DNA of 64,000 nt from Fimenecus sp052298855 (GCA_052298855.1 DAVZXP010000002.1:1-64000), one strand, 5' to 3'. Counted from the stretch's first letter, positions 8,850 through 19,180 are shown. Notes: generated from the sequence alone by a model not told the origin. Numbers and translations: made by a program.

Positions 8850-9788
8850 ATGGCTGTTGTAAAAACGGAAGCTTATTTCAACTCTTCGGACAAAATTCAC
8901 AAGATAAGAACGCTTATTTGGAGCGACGATAAGCTTACGCCTATAGGTGTTGTTCAGCTTGCTCACGGTATGGCGGAGCACATTGACCGCTATGACGATT
9001 TTGCAAGGTTTTTGGCGTCAAACGGCTTCGTTGTTTGCGGAAATGACCATTTAGGTCACGGCAAGTCCGTAAATGACCCGTCCGAGTTTGGCTTCTTTGC
9101 CGAAAAAGACGGCGATAAGAGAATTGTTGACGATATGCACATTCTTACAAAAATTATGAAAAAGAGATACCCCGATATTCCGTATTTTCTTTTCGGTCAC
9201 AGCATGGGCTCCTTCTGTGCAAGGGTCTATACGGCTCATTTCGGATATGAGCTTAACGGTGCAATTTACTGCGGTACGGGCGAGCTTCCGTCAGCTGCCG
9301 CTATGCTTCAGCCGATAGTTGACTCCCTTTGTGAGAAATACGGCCCGAGTAAGCGTGTTGAGGCTCTCGGTGAACTTTTCAGCAAGGCTACAAACCTTAC
9401 CGTTTCCGAGAAAACGGAGGACGGACTTGCTTGGCTGAGCACTAACGTTCAAAACAGAGAAAATTACAAAAACGACCCACTTTGCGGCTTTACATTCACG
9501 ATAGGCGGTTACAGAGATCTCTTTGCACTCGCAAACGAGGCTTCGAGCAGACAGTGGGCATCACTTGTTCCGAACGGACTCCCGATATTGATTATTTCGG
9601 GTGCTCATGACCCGATAGGACTCAACGGCAAGGGCGTTATTTCGGTTTCCGATAATCTTACGCTTGCAGGCAAGGAGCCGACGGTTATTCTTTATCCGAC
9701 CGACCGTCACGAGATACTTAACGAAGACGATAAGGACAGAGTTTATAACGACGTGCTTTCATTCCTCAATTCAACCTATATTTCTTAA
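8850..9788 (+). CDS. Alpha/beta hydrolase, monoacylglycerol-lipase/lysophospholipase type
   Basis: A 312-aa serine hydrolase. The oxyanion/strand segment LAHGMAEH is at residues 38-45. The nucleophile elbow GHSMGS is at 116-121 (Ser118). The acid is likely in SGAHDPIG and the His in PTDRHE near the C terminus. This layout is typical of bacterial monoglyceride lipase-like (PldB/Hydrolase_4) proteins. No signal peptide, so probably cytoplasmic. Ribosome site TTGGAGG. First gene of a tight plus-strand series, 14 bp from miaB. The lipid substrate is not deducible. Confidence 0.85.
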   Translation: MAVVKTEAYFNSSDKIHKIRTLIWSDDKLTPIGVVQLAHGMAEHIDRYDDFARFLASNGFVVCGNDHLGHGKSVNDPSEFGFFAEKDGDKRIVDDMHILTKIMKKRYPDIPYFLFGHSMGSFCARVYTAHFGYELNGAIYCGTGELPSAAAMLQPIVDSLCEKYGPSKRVEALGELFSKATNLTVSEKTEDGLAWLSTNVQNRENYKNDPLCGFTFTIGGYRDLFALANEASSRQWASLVPNGLPILIISGAHDPIGLNGKGVISVSDNLTLAGKEPTVILYPTDRHEILNEDDKDRVYNDVLSFLNSTYIS

Positions 9789-9802
9789 CAGGAGAAGATG
9801 TT

Positions 9803-11221
9803 TTGGCAAAAATTCAGAATATATCAGAAGAACAGCTGCAAGCTCAAAATGAGTATGCACAAAAGGTAAAATCAATACTCGGCGCAAAGTATTATGACAG
9901 AACGCCAAAGGCTTATATCCACACTTACGGCTGTCAGGGAAACGTTTCCGACAGCGAACGAATAATGGGTATGCTAAAGGAGATGGGTTACGGCTTTACC
10001 GAAGAACTTTCCGAAGCGGATTTGGTGCTTTATAACACCTGCGCCGTCCGTGAGCACGCAGAGGACAGGGTTTTCGGCAATGTCGGAATACTCAAAAAGT
10101 ACAAGGAGGAAAATCACGACCTTGTAATTGCTCTGTGCGGCTGTATGATGCAGCAACAGCATATCAGAGATAAGATTTACAAAAGCTACCCTTATGTTGA
10201 TTTGGTTTTCGGCACACACGCAGTTTATATGTTGCCCGAGCTTTTATATAACACGCTTCAAGGCTCAAAAAGAGTTGTTTGCGCCCCCGACAAAAAGGGC
10301 GATATAGCGGAGAATGTCCCCGTTTACAGGGACAGAGGAATTAAGGCTTGGCTTCCGATAATGTACGGCTGTGACAATTTCTGCACCTACTGTATCGTAC
10401 CTTATGTCAGAGGCAGGGAGAGAAGCCGTGAGCCCGAGTTTATAATCGAAGAAGCAAAGCAGATTATAGCGCAAGGCTATAAGGATATTACGCTTTTAGG
10501 TCAGAATGTAAACTCATACGGCAAGAACAATGTAAGCTCAATGAACTTTGCAGGTCTTTTAAGAGAGATAAACGCCTTGCCGGGCGATTTCACATTGAGG
10601 TTTATGACCTCGCACCCCAAGGATTGCACGAAAGAGCTTATCGACGCGATGGCGGAATGTGACAAGGTTGCAAAGCATCTGCATCTTCCGTTCCAGTCAG
10701 GCAACGACAGGGTGTTAAAGGCAATGAACAGGCATTATGACAGGGCAAAATATCTTGAGCTTGTCAATTATGCAAAGGAAAAAATGCCCGATATTTCGCT
10801 TACAAGTGATGTTATCGTCGGCTTCCCGGGCGAAACCTACGAGGAATTCCTCGATACCGTTTCGCTTATAAAGGAGGTTGAATTTACTTCGCTGTTCACC
10901 TTTATTTATTCAAGGCGGACAGGCACAAGGGCGGCAGAGCTTCCCGATCCGGTATCCCGAGAGGAAAAAGGCAAGTGGTTTAAAGAACTTTGCGACGTTC
11001 AAGAGGAAATTGCCGCAAGGCGAACTGCCGAAATGGACGGTAAAACCTACCGTGTACTTGTCGAGGGCAAGTCTAAAAACAAGGAAAACTACCTTTCGGG
11101 CAGAACAGACGGAAATATAATAATCGAATTTCCGGGCGACGAAAGCCTTATCGGCGATTTCTGCCGTGTTAAGGTAACGGAAAGCCTCAACTGGATTTTA
11201 AGAGGCGAATTGGCACAATAA
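9803..11221 (+). CDS. miaB: tRNA-2-methylthio-N6-dimethylallyladenosine synthase MiaB
   Basis: A radical-SAM methylthiotransferase that converts i6A37 to ms2i6A37, with two 4Fe-4S clusters. The 472-aa protein has an N-terminal UPF0004 domain (THTYGCQGN-like start, then NTCAVREHAEDRVFGN and CGCMMQQ). The radical-SAM motif CDNFCTYCIVPYVRGRERSR follows, then a C-terminal TRAM domain. The start is TTG with GGAG nine bases upstream. MiaA, which makes its substrate, is encoded in the same run at 16289. Confidence 0.95.
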   Translation: MAKIQNISEEQLQAQNEYAQKVKSILGAKYYDRTPKAYIHTYGCQGNVSDSERIMGMLKEMGYGFTEELSEADLVLYNTCAVREHAEDRVFGNVGILKKYKEENHDLVIALCGCMMQQQHIRDKIYKSYPYVDLVFGTHAVYMLPELLYNTLQGSKRVVCAPDKKGDIAENVPVYRDRGIKAWLPIMYGCDNFCTYCIVPYVRGRERSREPEFIIEEAKQIIAQGYKDITLLGQNVNSYGKNNVSSMNFAGLLREINALPGDFTLRFMTSHPKDCTKELIDAMAECDKVAKHLHLPFQSGNDRVLKAMNRHYDRAKYLELVNYAKEKMPDISLTSDVIVGFPGETYEEFLDTVSLIKEVEFTSLFTFIYSRRTGTRAAELPDPVSREEKGKWFKELCDVQEEIAARRTAEMDGKTYRVLVEGKSKNKENYLSGRTDGNIIIEFPGDESLIGDFCRVKVTESLNWILRGELAQ

Positions 11222-11274
11222 ATTATCCCTTTTGGGTTAGTTGATATTAAAATATTTTATTTAAGGAGAACATT

Positions 11275-11694
11275 ATGGAACTCGAAAAACTCGCACGTCA
11301 GCTTGGCGCTGCAATTCAGCAGGACAAGGTTTATCTTGATTTTCAAGAGGCTATGAAAAAGAACGAAGAGGATACTGCACTCAACGAGCTTATGGGCAAG
11401 ATTAAGCTTCTTCAGATGTCATATCAGCACGAGGCTTCTCAGGAAACACCCGATGAGAAAAAGCTTGAACAGTACAGCAAGGAATTTCAGGGTCTTTATG
11501 AGCAGGTAATCGTAAACGAAAATATGAAGGCTTTTGAAGAGGCAAGACAGGCTGTTGATGAGATGATGAACTATCTCACAGGTATCCTTGCACTTTGCGT
11601 AAACGGTGAGGATCCCGAAACCTGCGACCCCCACGCACACGCTCACGACCACGAATGCGGCGGAGAATGCTCCTCTTGCGGCGGTTGTCACTAA
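11275..11694 (+). CDS. YlbF/YmcA-family protein with a His/Cys-rich tail
   Basis: A 139-aa helical protein of the Com_YlbF family. In Bacillus subtilis the family members YlbF and YmcA form the Y-complex with YaaT, which acts on RNase Y processing and carries Fe-S clusters. The gene sits between miaB and mutS, the position of ymcA in B. subtilis (miaB-ymcA-cotE-mutS-mutL), with cotE absent. The C terminus (about residues 118-139) is HAHAHDHECGGECSSCGGCH, very rich in possible metal ligands. The positional link to YmcA is strong. The exact function is inferred. Confidence 0.78.
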   Translation: MELEKLARQLGAAIQQDKVYLDFQEAMKKNEEDTALNELMGKIKLLQMSYQHEASQETPDEKKLEQYSKEFQGLYEQVIVNENMKAFEEARQAVDEMMNYLTGILALCVNGEDPETCDPHAHAHDHECGGECSSCGGCH

Positions 11695-11734
11695 TTTTTA
11701 CTAAACTAAACTATTGAAATTTTGAGGCGGAAAA

Positions 11735-14347
11735 ATGGCAGAATTATCACCAATGATGAAACAGTACTTTGAAATAAAGAAAAATTATCCGGACACAATT
11801 CTGTTTTTCCGTCTCGGAGATTTCTATGAAATGTTCTTTGAGGACGCAAAAACCGCCTCAAAAGAGCTTGAGCTTGTATTGACGGGACGTGATTGCGGTC
11901 AGCAGGAGCGTGCACCTATGTGCGGCGTTCCATTTCACAGCGCCGATTCATATATAGCAAGGCTTGTTTCCAAAGGCTACAAGGTTGCTATATGTGAGCA
12001 GACGGAAGATCCGAAAACCGCAAAGGGTATCGTCAAAAGAGATGTAATAAGAGTTATTTCGGCAGGAACGGTAATTGAGAGCAGTATGCTCGATGAAACG
12101 AAGAATAACTATCTTGCCGTATTGTGCCAAGTTTTTGACAGTATGGGTATTTGCTTTGCGGACGTATCGACGGGCAGTGTTTATCTTACCTCTTTTTCCG
12201 AAAGCTGCGACGAAAAAGCTGTTGACGAAATGGCGAGATTTATGCCCACGGAAATTTTGATTAACAAAGAGGCGGCGGCACTCAAAAGATTGTCGGCATT
12301 TATTTCCAAAAAGACGGAGGCGACCGTTGAGGTCTTGTCACCTGACAGTTTTAATTTTGAAAAAGCGGAAAAAACCGTGCTTTCCCATTTTAATAAGCCG
12401 TCGCTCGAAGCTCTCGGACTTGACGGAAAGCAGAGTGCGGTTTGTGCGCTCGGTGCGGCTCTTTCCTATCTTTATGAGGCACAGAAAACCGACCTTAACA
12501 ACATAAAAGAAATAAATTACTATTCCGACGCAAAGTATATGAAAATCGGCATTTCTACAAGGCGAAACCTTGAAATAACCGAAACTATGCGTGACCGTGA
12601 AAAGAAAGGCTCGCTTTTGTGGGTGCTCGATAAAACCAAAACCGCTATGGGTAAGCGACTTATCAGAAGTTGGCTTGAATGTCCGCTTTACGATTGCGCC
12701 GCAATTTCAAAGAGACATAATGCCGTGGCGGAGCTTTGCGAGAGCACAAAAAAACGCAATGATTTTGTATCGCTGATGGTTGATATTTACGATATGGAAC
12801 GCCTTATGACAAGGGTGCTTTATAACACCGCAAACGCAAAGGAGCTTTTATCGCTTAAAGCAACTCTTGCACCGCTTCCTAAAATCAAGGAGCTTTTGAA
12901 GGACTCAAAGTCATTACTGCTAAAGGATATTTACAACGATATTGACGTGCTTGAGGACGTCTACACACTCGTTTCGCAGGCGATAAGCGAGGACGCACCG
13001 TTTTCCGTTCGTGAGGGCGGAATGATAAACGACAATTTCAATGCCGAGCTTGACGAGCTTCGCAAAATCGTTAAGGGCGGAAAGTCGTTCCTGACAGACC
13101 TTGAAACCAAAGAGCAGGACGAAACGGGAATTAAAAAGCTGAAAATCGGCTACAACAGAGTGTTTGGCTATTACTTTGAAGTCCCGAATGCGTATAAAGA
13201 AATCGTACCCGACACATACATAAGAAAACAAACCCTTTCAAACTGCGAGAGATATATCACGCAGGAATTGAAAGAACTTGAAACAAAGGTGCTCGGCGCA
13301 CAGGAGAGAATTGTCAGCCTTGAATATGAAATATTCTGCTCGGTGCGTAAGAAAATCGGCGAACAGTATGAGCGTACAAGCCGTACCTCAAAGGCGATTG
13401 CCACGCTTGACACCCTTTGTTCACTTGCAAATGTTGCAATTTCAAACAATTACACAAGACCCGATATAAACGATTCGCAGACAATTATCATTAAAGACGG
13501 CAGACATCCGGTAATTGAAAAAATGCTCAAGGACACGCCGTTTGTTCCCAATGATACGGAGCTTGATTGCGATAAGAACAGAACGGCGATTATCACAGGT
13601 CCGAATATGGCAGGTAAATCTACATATATGAGGCAGGTTGCAATTATCGTTATGATGGCGCAGATGGGCTCATTTGTGCCCGCTTCCTATGCTTCGATTG
13701 GACTTGTTGATTCCGTGTTTACCCGTGTCGGCGCTTCGGACGATTTGGCTTCGGGGCAGTCAACATTTATGGTCGAGATGAGCGAGGTTGCGGAAATTCT
13801 CGACAACGCTACTTCAAAGAGCCTTATTATCCTTGACGAAATAGGCAGAGGCACTTCTACCTATGACGGAATGAGCATTGCAAAGGCGGTGCTTGAATAT
13901 ACGGCGGATAAAAAGCATCTGGGTGCAAAAACGCTCTTTGCAACGCATTATCACGAGCTGACCGAGCTTGAAAACGAGATGGACGGCGTTAAGAATTTCA
14001 ATATTGCCGTCAAAAAGCGTGGAGAGGATATAATCTTCCTTCGCCGTATCGTAAGAGGCGGTGCCGACGGCAGCTACGGTATCGACGTTGCGAGGCTTGC
14101 AGGCGTTCCCGATACTGTTGTTAAGCGTGCTAAGGTCATTTTGAAATCGCTTGAGGAAAACGGCGTTGCGCCTGTTATGACAAATGCTGTCCGTAAGGAA
14201 GCAGGCGAAGATATGCAGGTAAGCTTCGGCTCAACCGCAGAAAGCGAGATAATCGACGAATTAAAGGCACTTGATGTCAATACGCTCACACCGATTGAGG
14301 CTATGTCGAAGCTATATGAAATATCGGCAAAGGCAAAGCAGTCTTAA
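11735..14347 (+). CDS. mutS: DNA mismatch repair ATPase MutS
   Basis: Recognises mispairs and recruits MutL. The 870-aa length is standard. The mismatch-probing Phe-x-Glu is in GDFYEMF (Phe30, Glu32). The Walker A motif GPNMAGKSTYMRQ is near residue 628. The signature and Walker B stretch (ASDDLASGQSTFMVEM, then LIILDEIGRGTSTYDG) and FATHYHELTELE follow. Ribosome site GAGGCGG. Translated 30 bp ahead of mutL. Confidence 0.98.
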   Translation: MAELSPMMKQYFEIKKNYPDTILFFRLGDFYEMFFEDAKTASKELELVLTGRDCGQQERAPMCGVPFHSADSYIARLVSKGYKVAICEQTEDPKTAKGIVKRDVIRVISAGTVIESSMLDETKNNYLAVLCQVFDSMGICFADVSTGSVYLTSFSESCDEKAVDEMARFMPTEILINKEAAALKRLSAFISKKTEATVEVLSPDSFNFEKAEKTVLSHFNKPSLEALGLDGKQSAVCALGAALSYLYEAQKTDLNNIKEINYYSDAKYMKIGISTRRNLEITETMRDREKKGSLLWVLDKTKTAMGKRLIRSWLECPLYDCAAISKRHNAVAELCESTKKRNDFVSLMVDIYDMERLMTRVLYNTANAKELLSLKATLAPLPKIKELLKDSKSLLLKDIYNDIDVLEDVYTLVSQAISEDAPFSVREGGMINDNFNAELDELRKIVKGGKSFLTDLETKEQDETGIKKLKIGYNRVFGYYFEVPNAYKEIVPDTYIRKQTLSNCERYITQELKELETKVLGAQERIVSLEYEIFCSVRKKIGEQYERTSRTSKAIATLDTLCSLANVAISNNYTRPDINDSQTIIIKDGRHPVIEKMLKDTPFVPNDTELDCDKNRTAIITGPNMAGKSTYMRQVAIIVMMAQMGSFVPASYASIGLVDSVFTRVGASDDLASGQSTFMVEMSEVAEILDNATSKSLIILDEIGRGTSTYDGMSIAKAVLEYTADKKHLGAKTLFATHYHELTELENEMDGVKNFNIAVKKRGEDIIFLRRIVRGGADGSYGIDVARLAGVPDTVVKRAKVILKSLEENGVAPVMTNAVRKEAGEDMQVSFGSTAESEIIDELKALDVNTLTPIEAMSKLYEISAKAKQS

Positions 14348-14377
14348 TTAAAATAAATTCGCAACGGAGGTGCGGTT

Positions 14378-16285
14378 ATGGGAAAAATAAATAAATTGCC
14401 TAAAAATATTTGGGAACTTATAGCCGCAGGCGAGGTTGTCGAAAGACCGGCATCTGTTGTTAAGGAGTTGCTTGAAAACTCAATCGACGCAGGTGCTACC
14501 GATATAACCGTTGAAATTCAAAACGGCGGTATTCGTTATATCAGAATAACAGATAACGGTTGCGGAATTGCAAGGGATGATGTTCCGCTTGCTTTCGTAA
14601 GCCATGCCACAAGTAAAATTTCCTCGGCGCAGGATTTGGATGCGATTATGACCCTCGGCTTCAGGGGCGAGGCGTTGTCGTCGGTTGCGGCGGTTTCAAA
14701 AACAGAGATAATTACAAAAACCCGTGACGAAGAAATCGGTACGAGAATGGAAATTTTCGGCGGAGAACAGGTGTCGCTTGATGACGCAGGCTGTCCGAAC
14801 GGTACGACAATAATCATAAGGGAGCTTTTCTACAATACCCCTGCGAGAATGAAATTCTTAAAATCCGACAAGTCGGAGGCTATGGCGGTTGCCGGTATTG
14901 TCGATAAAATCGCACTTTCTCATCCCGAGATAAGCATTAGATTTATAAAGGACGGCAGGCAGACTCTTTGCACCGACGGAACGGGCGAGCTTAAAAACGC
15001 AATTTATTCCGTGTACGGTGACGAGTTTTCCGAGTCAATGATACCCGTATCTTATGAGCTTAACGGTATGAAAATCAAGGGCTTTGTCTCAAAACCTTTT
15101 TATGCAAGAGGCTCAGGCTCAATGCAGCTTTTCTTTGCAAATAACAGGTATATAAAGAGCAAAACCGCAAGTGCGGCGCTCAACGAAGCATATAAAAATT
15201 CAATTATGGTCGGCAAATATCCTGCGTGTGTGCTTTTTATCGAGATGATACCCGAGTTGCTTGACGTCAATGTGCATCCGGCAAAAACCGAGGTGCGTTT
15301 TTCAAACGAAAAAGCAATTTTTGAACTTGTGTACTATGCCGCAAAAAATGCCATTTCAAATGACGCCTCACGCCCACAGGCACAGCTTAAAAGTAAGCCT
15401 GTTTCGGACATTTTGCAGCCGCCTATACCCGAGGCGGAGCAGACCGATTTGTATTCTTTGAATTCAGAAGCTACAACCGATAAACTGCCTGTTTTTTCGA
15501 GCAGTCCCGTTATAAATACAGAAGAAAATATCCCGAGCCGAATTCAGCTGAATACCCCCGAGCGTGTCACATACAAAAAATATAACTATGAGGACGAAAT
15601 TGACCTGTCCGTAAAAACCGCAGAGGCATTCAATAATCCCTTTGACGACGATGATGATGACGAAACGGTATATTCCGAAAATCCGAACAAGGATATTAAA
15701 AAAGGCGTGGACAGTGAGGTTTCGTTTAAGTATCTCGGCGAGGCTTTCAAGACGTATATTTTTGCCGAATACAACGGAAAGCTTGCGGTAATCGACAAGC
15801 ACGCCGCACATGAGCGTATGCTTTATAACAAACTGAAAAAAGACAACGGTTCAAACGGCAGTCAGCTGATGCTAAAGCCCTGTACCGTCGTGCTTTCAAA
15901 GGAAGAATATGTTGCTGTTACGGAAAATCTCGAAATGATACGAGGCGCAGGCTTTGAAATTGATGATTTCGGTGACGGTGCGGTTATTGTCAGGGCTTGT
16001 CCTTTAAACCTTGAAAACGAGGACGTAACACAGCTTATAACCGAGATTGCAGGCTATCTTACACAGCATAAAAGAGATATTTTACCCGAACAGCTTGATT
16101 GGGTATATCATTCAATAGCTTGCCGAGCGGCGATAAAGGCAGGGAACAAGCAGACCGATTATGAGCTTATTGAGTTCACAAAACAGCTTTTGTCCGATGA
16201 GAGTGTCAGATATTGTCCTCACGGCAGACCTGTTTTGATTGAGCTTACAAAATATGAGCTTGATAAGCAGTTCGGAAGGGTGTGA
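14378..16285 (+). CDS. mutL: DNA mismatch repair endonuclease/ATPase MutL
   Basis: A 635-aa GHKL ATPase that links MutS to strand removal. N-terminal motifs are IAAGEVVERPASVVKEL, NSIDAGAT, DNGCGI and GFRGEALSS. The linker (about 345-440) is acidic, with an Asp run at about 425-432. The C-terminal dimerisation domain carries the DKHAAHERMLYN segment (a relative of the DQHA...E endonuclease motif) and ends with ACRAAIKAG and CPHGRP. These fit a nicking MutL as in other bacteria without MutH. Three bases separate it from miaA. Confidence 0.96.
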   Translation: MGKINKLPKNIWELIAAGEVVERPASVVKELLENSIDAGATDITVEIQNGGIRYIRITDNGCGIARDDVPLAFVSHATSKISSAQDLDAIMTLGFRGEALSSVAAVSKTEIITKTRDEEIGTRMEIFGGEQVSLDDAGCPNGTTIIIRELFYNTPARMKFLKSDKSEAMAVAGIVDKIALSHPEISIRFIKDGRQTLCTDGTGELKNAIYSVYGDEFSESMIPVSYELNGMKIKGFVSKPFYARGSGSMQLFFANNRYIKSKTASAALNEAYKNSIMVGKYPACVLFIEMIPELLDVNVHPAKTEVRFSNEKAIFELVYYAAKNAISNDASRPQAQLKSKPVSDILQPPIPEAEQTDLYSLNSEATTDKLPVFSSSPVINTEENIPSRIQLNTPERVTYKKYNYEDEIDLSVKTAEAFNNPFDDDDDDETVYSENPNKDIKKGVDSEVSFKYLGEAFKTYIFAEYNGKLAVIDKHAAHERMLYNKLKKDNGSNGSQLMLKPCTVVLSKEEYVAVTENLEMIRGAGFEIDDFGDGAVIVRACPLNLENEDVTQLITEIAGYLTQHKRDILPEQLDWVYHSIACRAAIKAGNKQTDYELIEFTKQLLSDESVRYCPHGRPVLIELTKYELDKQFGRV

Positions 16286-16288
16286 ATT

Positions 16289-17221
16289 ATGCAGAAACCC
16301 TCCTTACTTGTTATCGTAGGACCTACGGCGTCGGGTAAAACTGCGCTTGCGGTCGAATGTGCAAAGAAATTTAACGGCGAGATTATCTCGGCGGATTCAA
16401 TGCAGATATATAAAGGTATGAGCATTGCCACGGCAAAGCCTACCGTTTCTGAAATGCAGGGCATACCGCACCATTTAATTGACTTTTTGGACGTTACTTT
16501 ACAGTACAGCGTCGCACAGTTTGTAAGTGATGCCGAAAGTTGTTGCGAAGATATATTGTCCCGTGGTAAATTGCCCGTCTTGGCAGGCGGAACGGGACTT
16601 TATGTTGACAGCTTTGTAAATAATATAAAGTTTTCCGAAGCGGACAGCGACGAAAAGTTGAGAAAAAAACTCAATGACGAATTAAAATCCGTCGGTGCCG
16701 AAAAAATGCTTGAAAGGCTTGCGAAAATTGACCCCGAATACGCCGCAAAGCTTCATCCGAACAATGAAAAGCGTATTATCAGAGCTTTTGAAATATACAC
16801 CCTTACGGGTAAAACGCCTACCGAAGCGGTTGCACAGTCAAGGCTTGAGCCGACAAAATACAACTGCTGCTTTATCGGTATAAATTACAAAAACAGAGAC
16901 ATTCTCTATGACAGAATAAACAGACGTGTTGACCTTATGGTTGAAAACGGACTTGTCGAGGAAGCAAAAAGCTACTACGCTTTGCCGAAAAAATCCACCG
17001 CCTCTCAGGCTATCGGCTACAAGGAGTTAAAGCCTTATTTTGACGGTGAAATTTCACTTGAGCAGGCTTTGGAAAACCTTAAAATCGGAACACGTCACTA
17101 TGCAAAAAGACAGCTCACTTGGTTTAGACGAAACGAAAATATAAAATGGTTTTATCCCGACGAGGAAACGGGCGACAGCTTTTATGAAAAAGTATTTGAT
17201 TATATAAAGAAGGTGATTTGA
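16289..17221 (+). CDS. miaA: tRNA dimethylallyltransferase MiaA
   Basis: Adds a dimethylallyl group to A37, producing the substrate of MiaB. The 310-aa protein has the P-loop IVGPTASGKTALA (residues 8-20), SADSMQIYKGMSIATAKP, the GGTGLYVD segment and the KRQLTWFRRN tail. All are diagnostic. It overlaps the next gene by 4 bp, so translational coupling is likely. Confidence 0.97.
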   Translation: MQKPSLLVIVGPTASGKTALAVECAKKFNGEIISADSMQIYKGMSIATAKPTVSEMQGIPHHLIDFLDVTLQYSVAQFVSDAESCCEDILSRGKLPVLAGGTGLYVDSFVNNIKFSEADSDEKLRKKLNDELKSVGAEKMLERLAKIDPEYAAKLHPNNEKRIIRAFEIYTLTGKTPTEAVAQSRLEPTKYNCCFIGINYKNRDILYDRINRRVDLMVENGLVEEAKSYYALPKKSTASQAIGYKELKPYFDGEISLEQALENLKIGTRHYAKRQLTWFRRNENIKWFYPDEETGDSFYEKVFDYIKKVI

Positions 17222-18477
17222 TGCCTGAAAAAAAGAATAACATATTGCAGTTCAAGGACGACAAAAAGAAAATGAACGCAGTTTATATCGTTGCGGGAGT
17301 TATCTTTATAATCTTCTTTTTGTATCAGGTGTTCAAAATCAACTATCAGCCCGTTAAAACGCAGGTTGCCCTGAACAAAACCGTAGCTTCTACGGCGGTA
17401 ACGGACGCATTTGTCGTAAGGGACGAGTATCCGATAGAGGCGAGCGTTACGGGAACACTTGTACCGCTTGTCGATGACGGAAAAAGGGTTGCAAGTCAAG
17501 ACGACGTTGCGGTTGTTTTCACAAGCGATGATGCGGCAAAGGCTTATAATGAGATGGAAGTCGTCAAAGATGAGATTGAATATTTTTCCTCCTTGCAGAA
17601 CAAGGTCGGTGTACAGACAGCCGATATTACACCGCTTGACGAGCGTATTTATTCGGCGTGTGAAGCGTATTCTGTTGCCATAAGCAAGGGAAATATCAGT
17701 TCTTATGAAACCTACGAAAACAATATCAGAGACGCAATAACTTCTCGTCAGCTTTCGACAGGCACGGTTATTGACCCAAGCGCAAGACTTGGCGAGTTAA
17801 ACGCAAAATTAGCACAGCTTCAAAGTGCAAATATAGGATATAATACTATTAAAGCACCGCACCCGGGGTATTATATCAGCGTTGCGGACGGTTACGAAAG
17901 CACGGTTGATTATAAAAGTGTAATGTCCATGACCACTTCGCAGATTTCTGATTTGTTTGACACGTCAAAAACCCAAAAGGGCAATGCGGATAATTATATG
18001 GGAAAGCTTGTTGACGGCTTTAATTGGTATCTTTTGTGCGTTGTAAATTATGAAGACGCAGTTAAACTTTCAATCGGAAGTAAGGCTAAAGTTGAGTTTA
18101 CAATGACCACGGCGGAGCCTATAAATGCCGTGGTTGCCGCAATTTGCGATACCGCAGACGGTAAGACGGGCGTTATTTTGAAATGTAATTTGATGAGCAC
18201 TCAATACGCAAGCCTGCGCACGGAGCAAATCAGAATTACCTTTGATGAGCATACGGGCTTCCAAGTGCCTAATAAGGCAATCCGAGAGGTTGACGGTCAA
18301 AAGGGTGTTTTCGTTTTGAACGGAAATATCGTTAAATTTAAGAAAATAAATATTGATTATTCGGACAGCGAAATGTCAATATGCAACAATCCCAACAACG
18401 AAAACGGATTTGTTGAGCTTTATGATAATATAATTGTGGAAGGAACTGACCTTTATGATGGAAAAATCCTTGATTGA
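17218..18477 (+). CDS. HlyD-like membrane-anchored protein
   Basis: A 419-aa protein with one N-terminal membrane helix (about residues 18-36) and an outside part. The outside part has two half-lipoyl/beta-barrel segments typical of HlyD-family adaptors: FVVRDEYPIEASVTGTL near 62-78, and KAPHPGYYISVADGYES near 218-234. It lies upstream of yggS-sepF-divIVA. In Clostridia, proteins of this look are commonly linked to that division cluster. No transporter partner is adjacent, so an envelope or division role is more likely than efflux. That is inference. Confidence 0.65.
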   Translation: MMPEKKNNILQFKDDKKKMNAVYIVAGVIFIIFFLYQVFKINYQPVKTQVALNKTVASTAVTDAFVVRDEYPIEASVTGTLVPLVDDGKRVASQDDVAVVFTSDDAAKAYNEMEVVKDEIEYFSSLQNKVGVQTADITPLDERIYSACEAYSVAISKGNISSYETYENNIRDAITSRQLSTGTVIDPSARLGELNAKLAQLQSANIGYNTIKAPHPGYYISVADGYESTVDYKSVMSMTTSQISDLFDTSKTQKGNADNYMGKLVDGFNWYLLCVVNYEDAVKLSIGSKAKVEFTMTTAEPINAVVAAICDTADGKTGVILKCNLMSTQYASLRTEQIRITFDEHTGFQVPNKAIREVDGQKGVFVLNGNIVKFKKINIDYSDSEMSICNNPNNENGFVELYDNIIVEGTDLYDGKILD

Positions 18478-19180
18478 ACAAAAGTATTCTGATATTGAGT
18501 CAAACCTCAAGCATATCCGAGAGGAAATTGCCGAAGCGGCTGTCAAAAGCGGAAGAAGGCCCGAGGACATTGATTTTATGGCGGTTACAAAGACCGTTGA
18601 CGAAATGTATATAAATCACGCTCTTGACTCGGGAATTACGCTTATCGGCGAAAACAAAGTGCAGGAGCTGCTTCGTAAAAAGCCGAACCTGAAGCTTGAC
18701 GGAGTTCGCAAAAATCTTATCGGACACTTGCAGACCAATAAGGTATCGCAGATTGTCGGCGAGGTTGATATGATTGAGTCGGTCGATTCACTCAAGGTTG
18801 CAAAGGAAATCGGAAAGCAGTCCGTCAAAAAAGGACTTGTGACCGATGTTTTGTTAGAAGTCAATATCGGCAGGGAAGAGTCAAAAACGGGATTTATGCC
18901 CGAAGCGGTTGACGAAAGTCTTTGCGAAATTGCCCAAATTGAGGGAATTCGCATTTGCGGATTGATGACAATTCCGCCGATTTGTGAAAAAACCACAGAA
19001 CTTTGTAAATTTTTTGAGAATATATACAATATGTATGTTGACATTGACTCGAAAAAAATAGATAATGTATATATGAAAACTCTGTCTATGGGTATGTCAT
19101 CGGATTATGTTCCGGCAATACTCAGCGGATCTAATCATGTAAGAATAGGTTCAAAGATATTTGGACCGAGAATATACTAA
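18455..19180 (+). CDS. PLP homeostasis protein YggS/YlmE family
   Basis: A cytoplasmic fold-type III PLP-binding protein affecting vitamin B6 and amino-acid pools. It is typically found beside sepF. The PLP lysine lies in FMAVTKTV, and IGENKVQE, IGHLQTNK and the C-terminal LSMGMSSDY and VRIGSKIFG motifs are all present. An in-frame TTG at 18434 exists, but ATG at 18455 has GGAAGGA at a better distance. The gene overlaps the 3' end of the HlyD-like gene by 23 bp. Length is about 241 aa. Confidence 0.92.
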   Translation: MMEKSLIEQKYSDIESNLKHIREEIAEAAVKSGRRPEDIDFMAVTKTVDEMYINHALDSGITLIGENKVQELLRKKPNLKLDGVRKNLIGHLQTNKVSQIVGEVDMIESVDSLKVAKEIGKQSVKKGLVTDVLLEVNIGREESKTGFMPEAVDESLCEIAQIEGIRICGLMTIPPICEKTTELCKFFENIYNMYVDIDSKKIDNVYMKTLSMGMSSDYVPAILSGSNHVRIGSKIFGPRIY

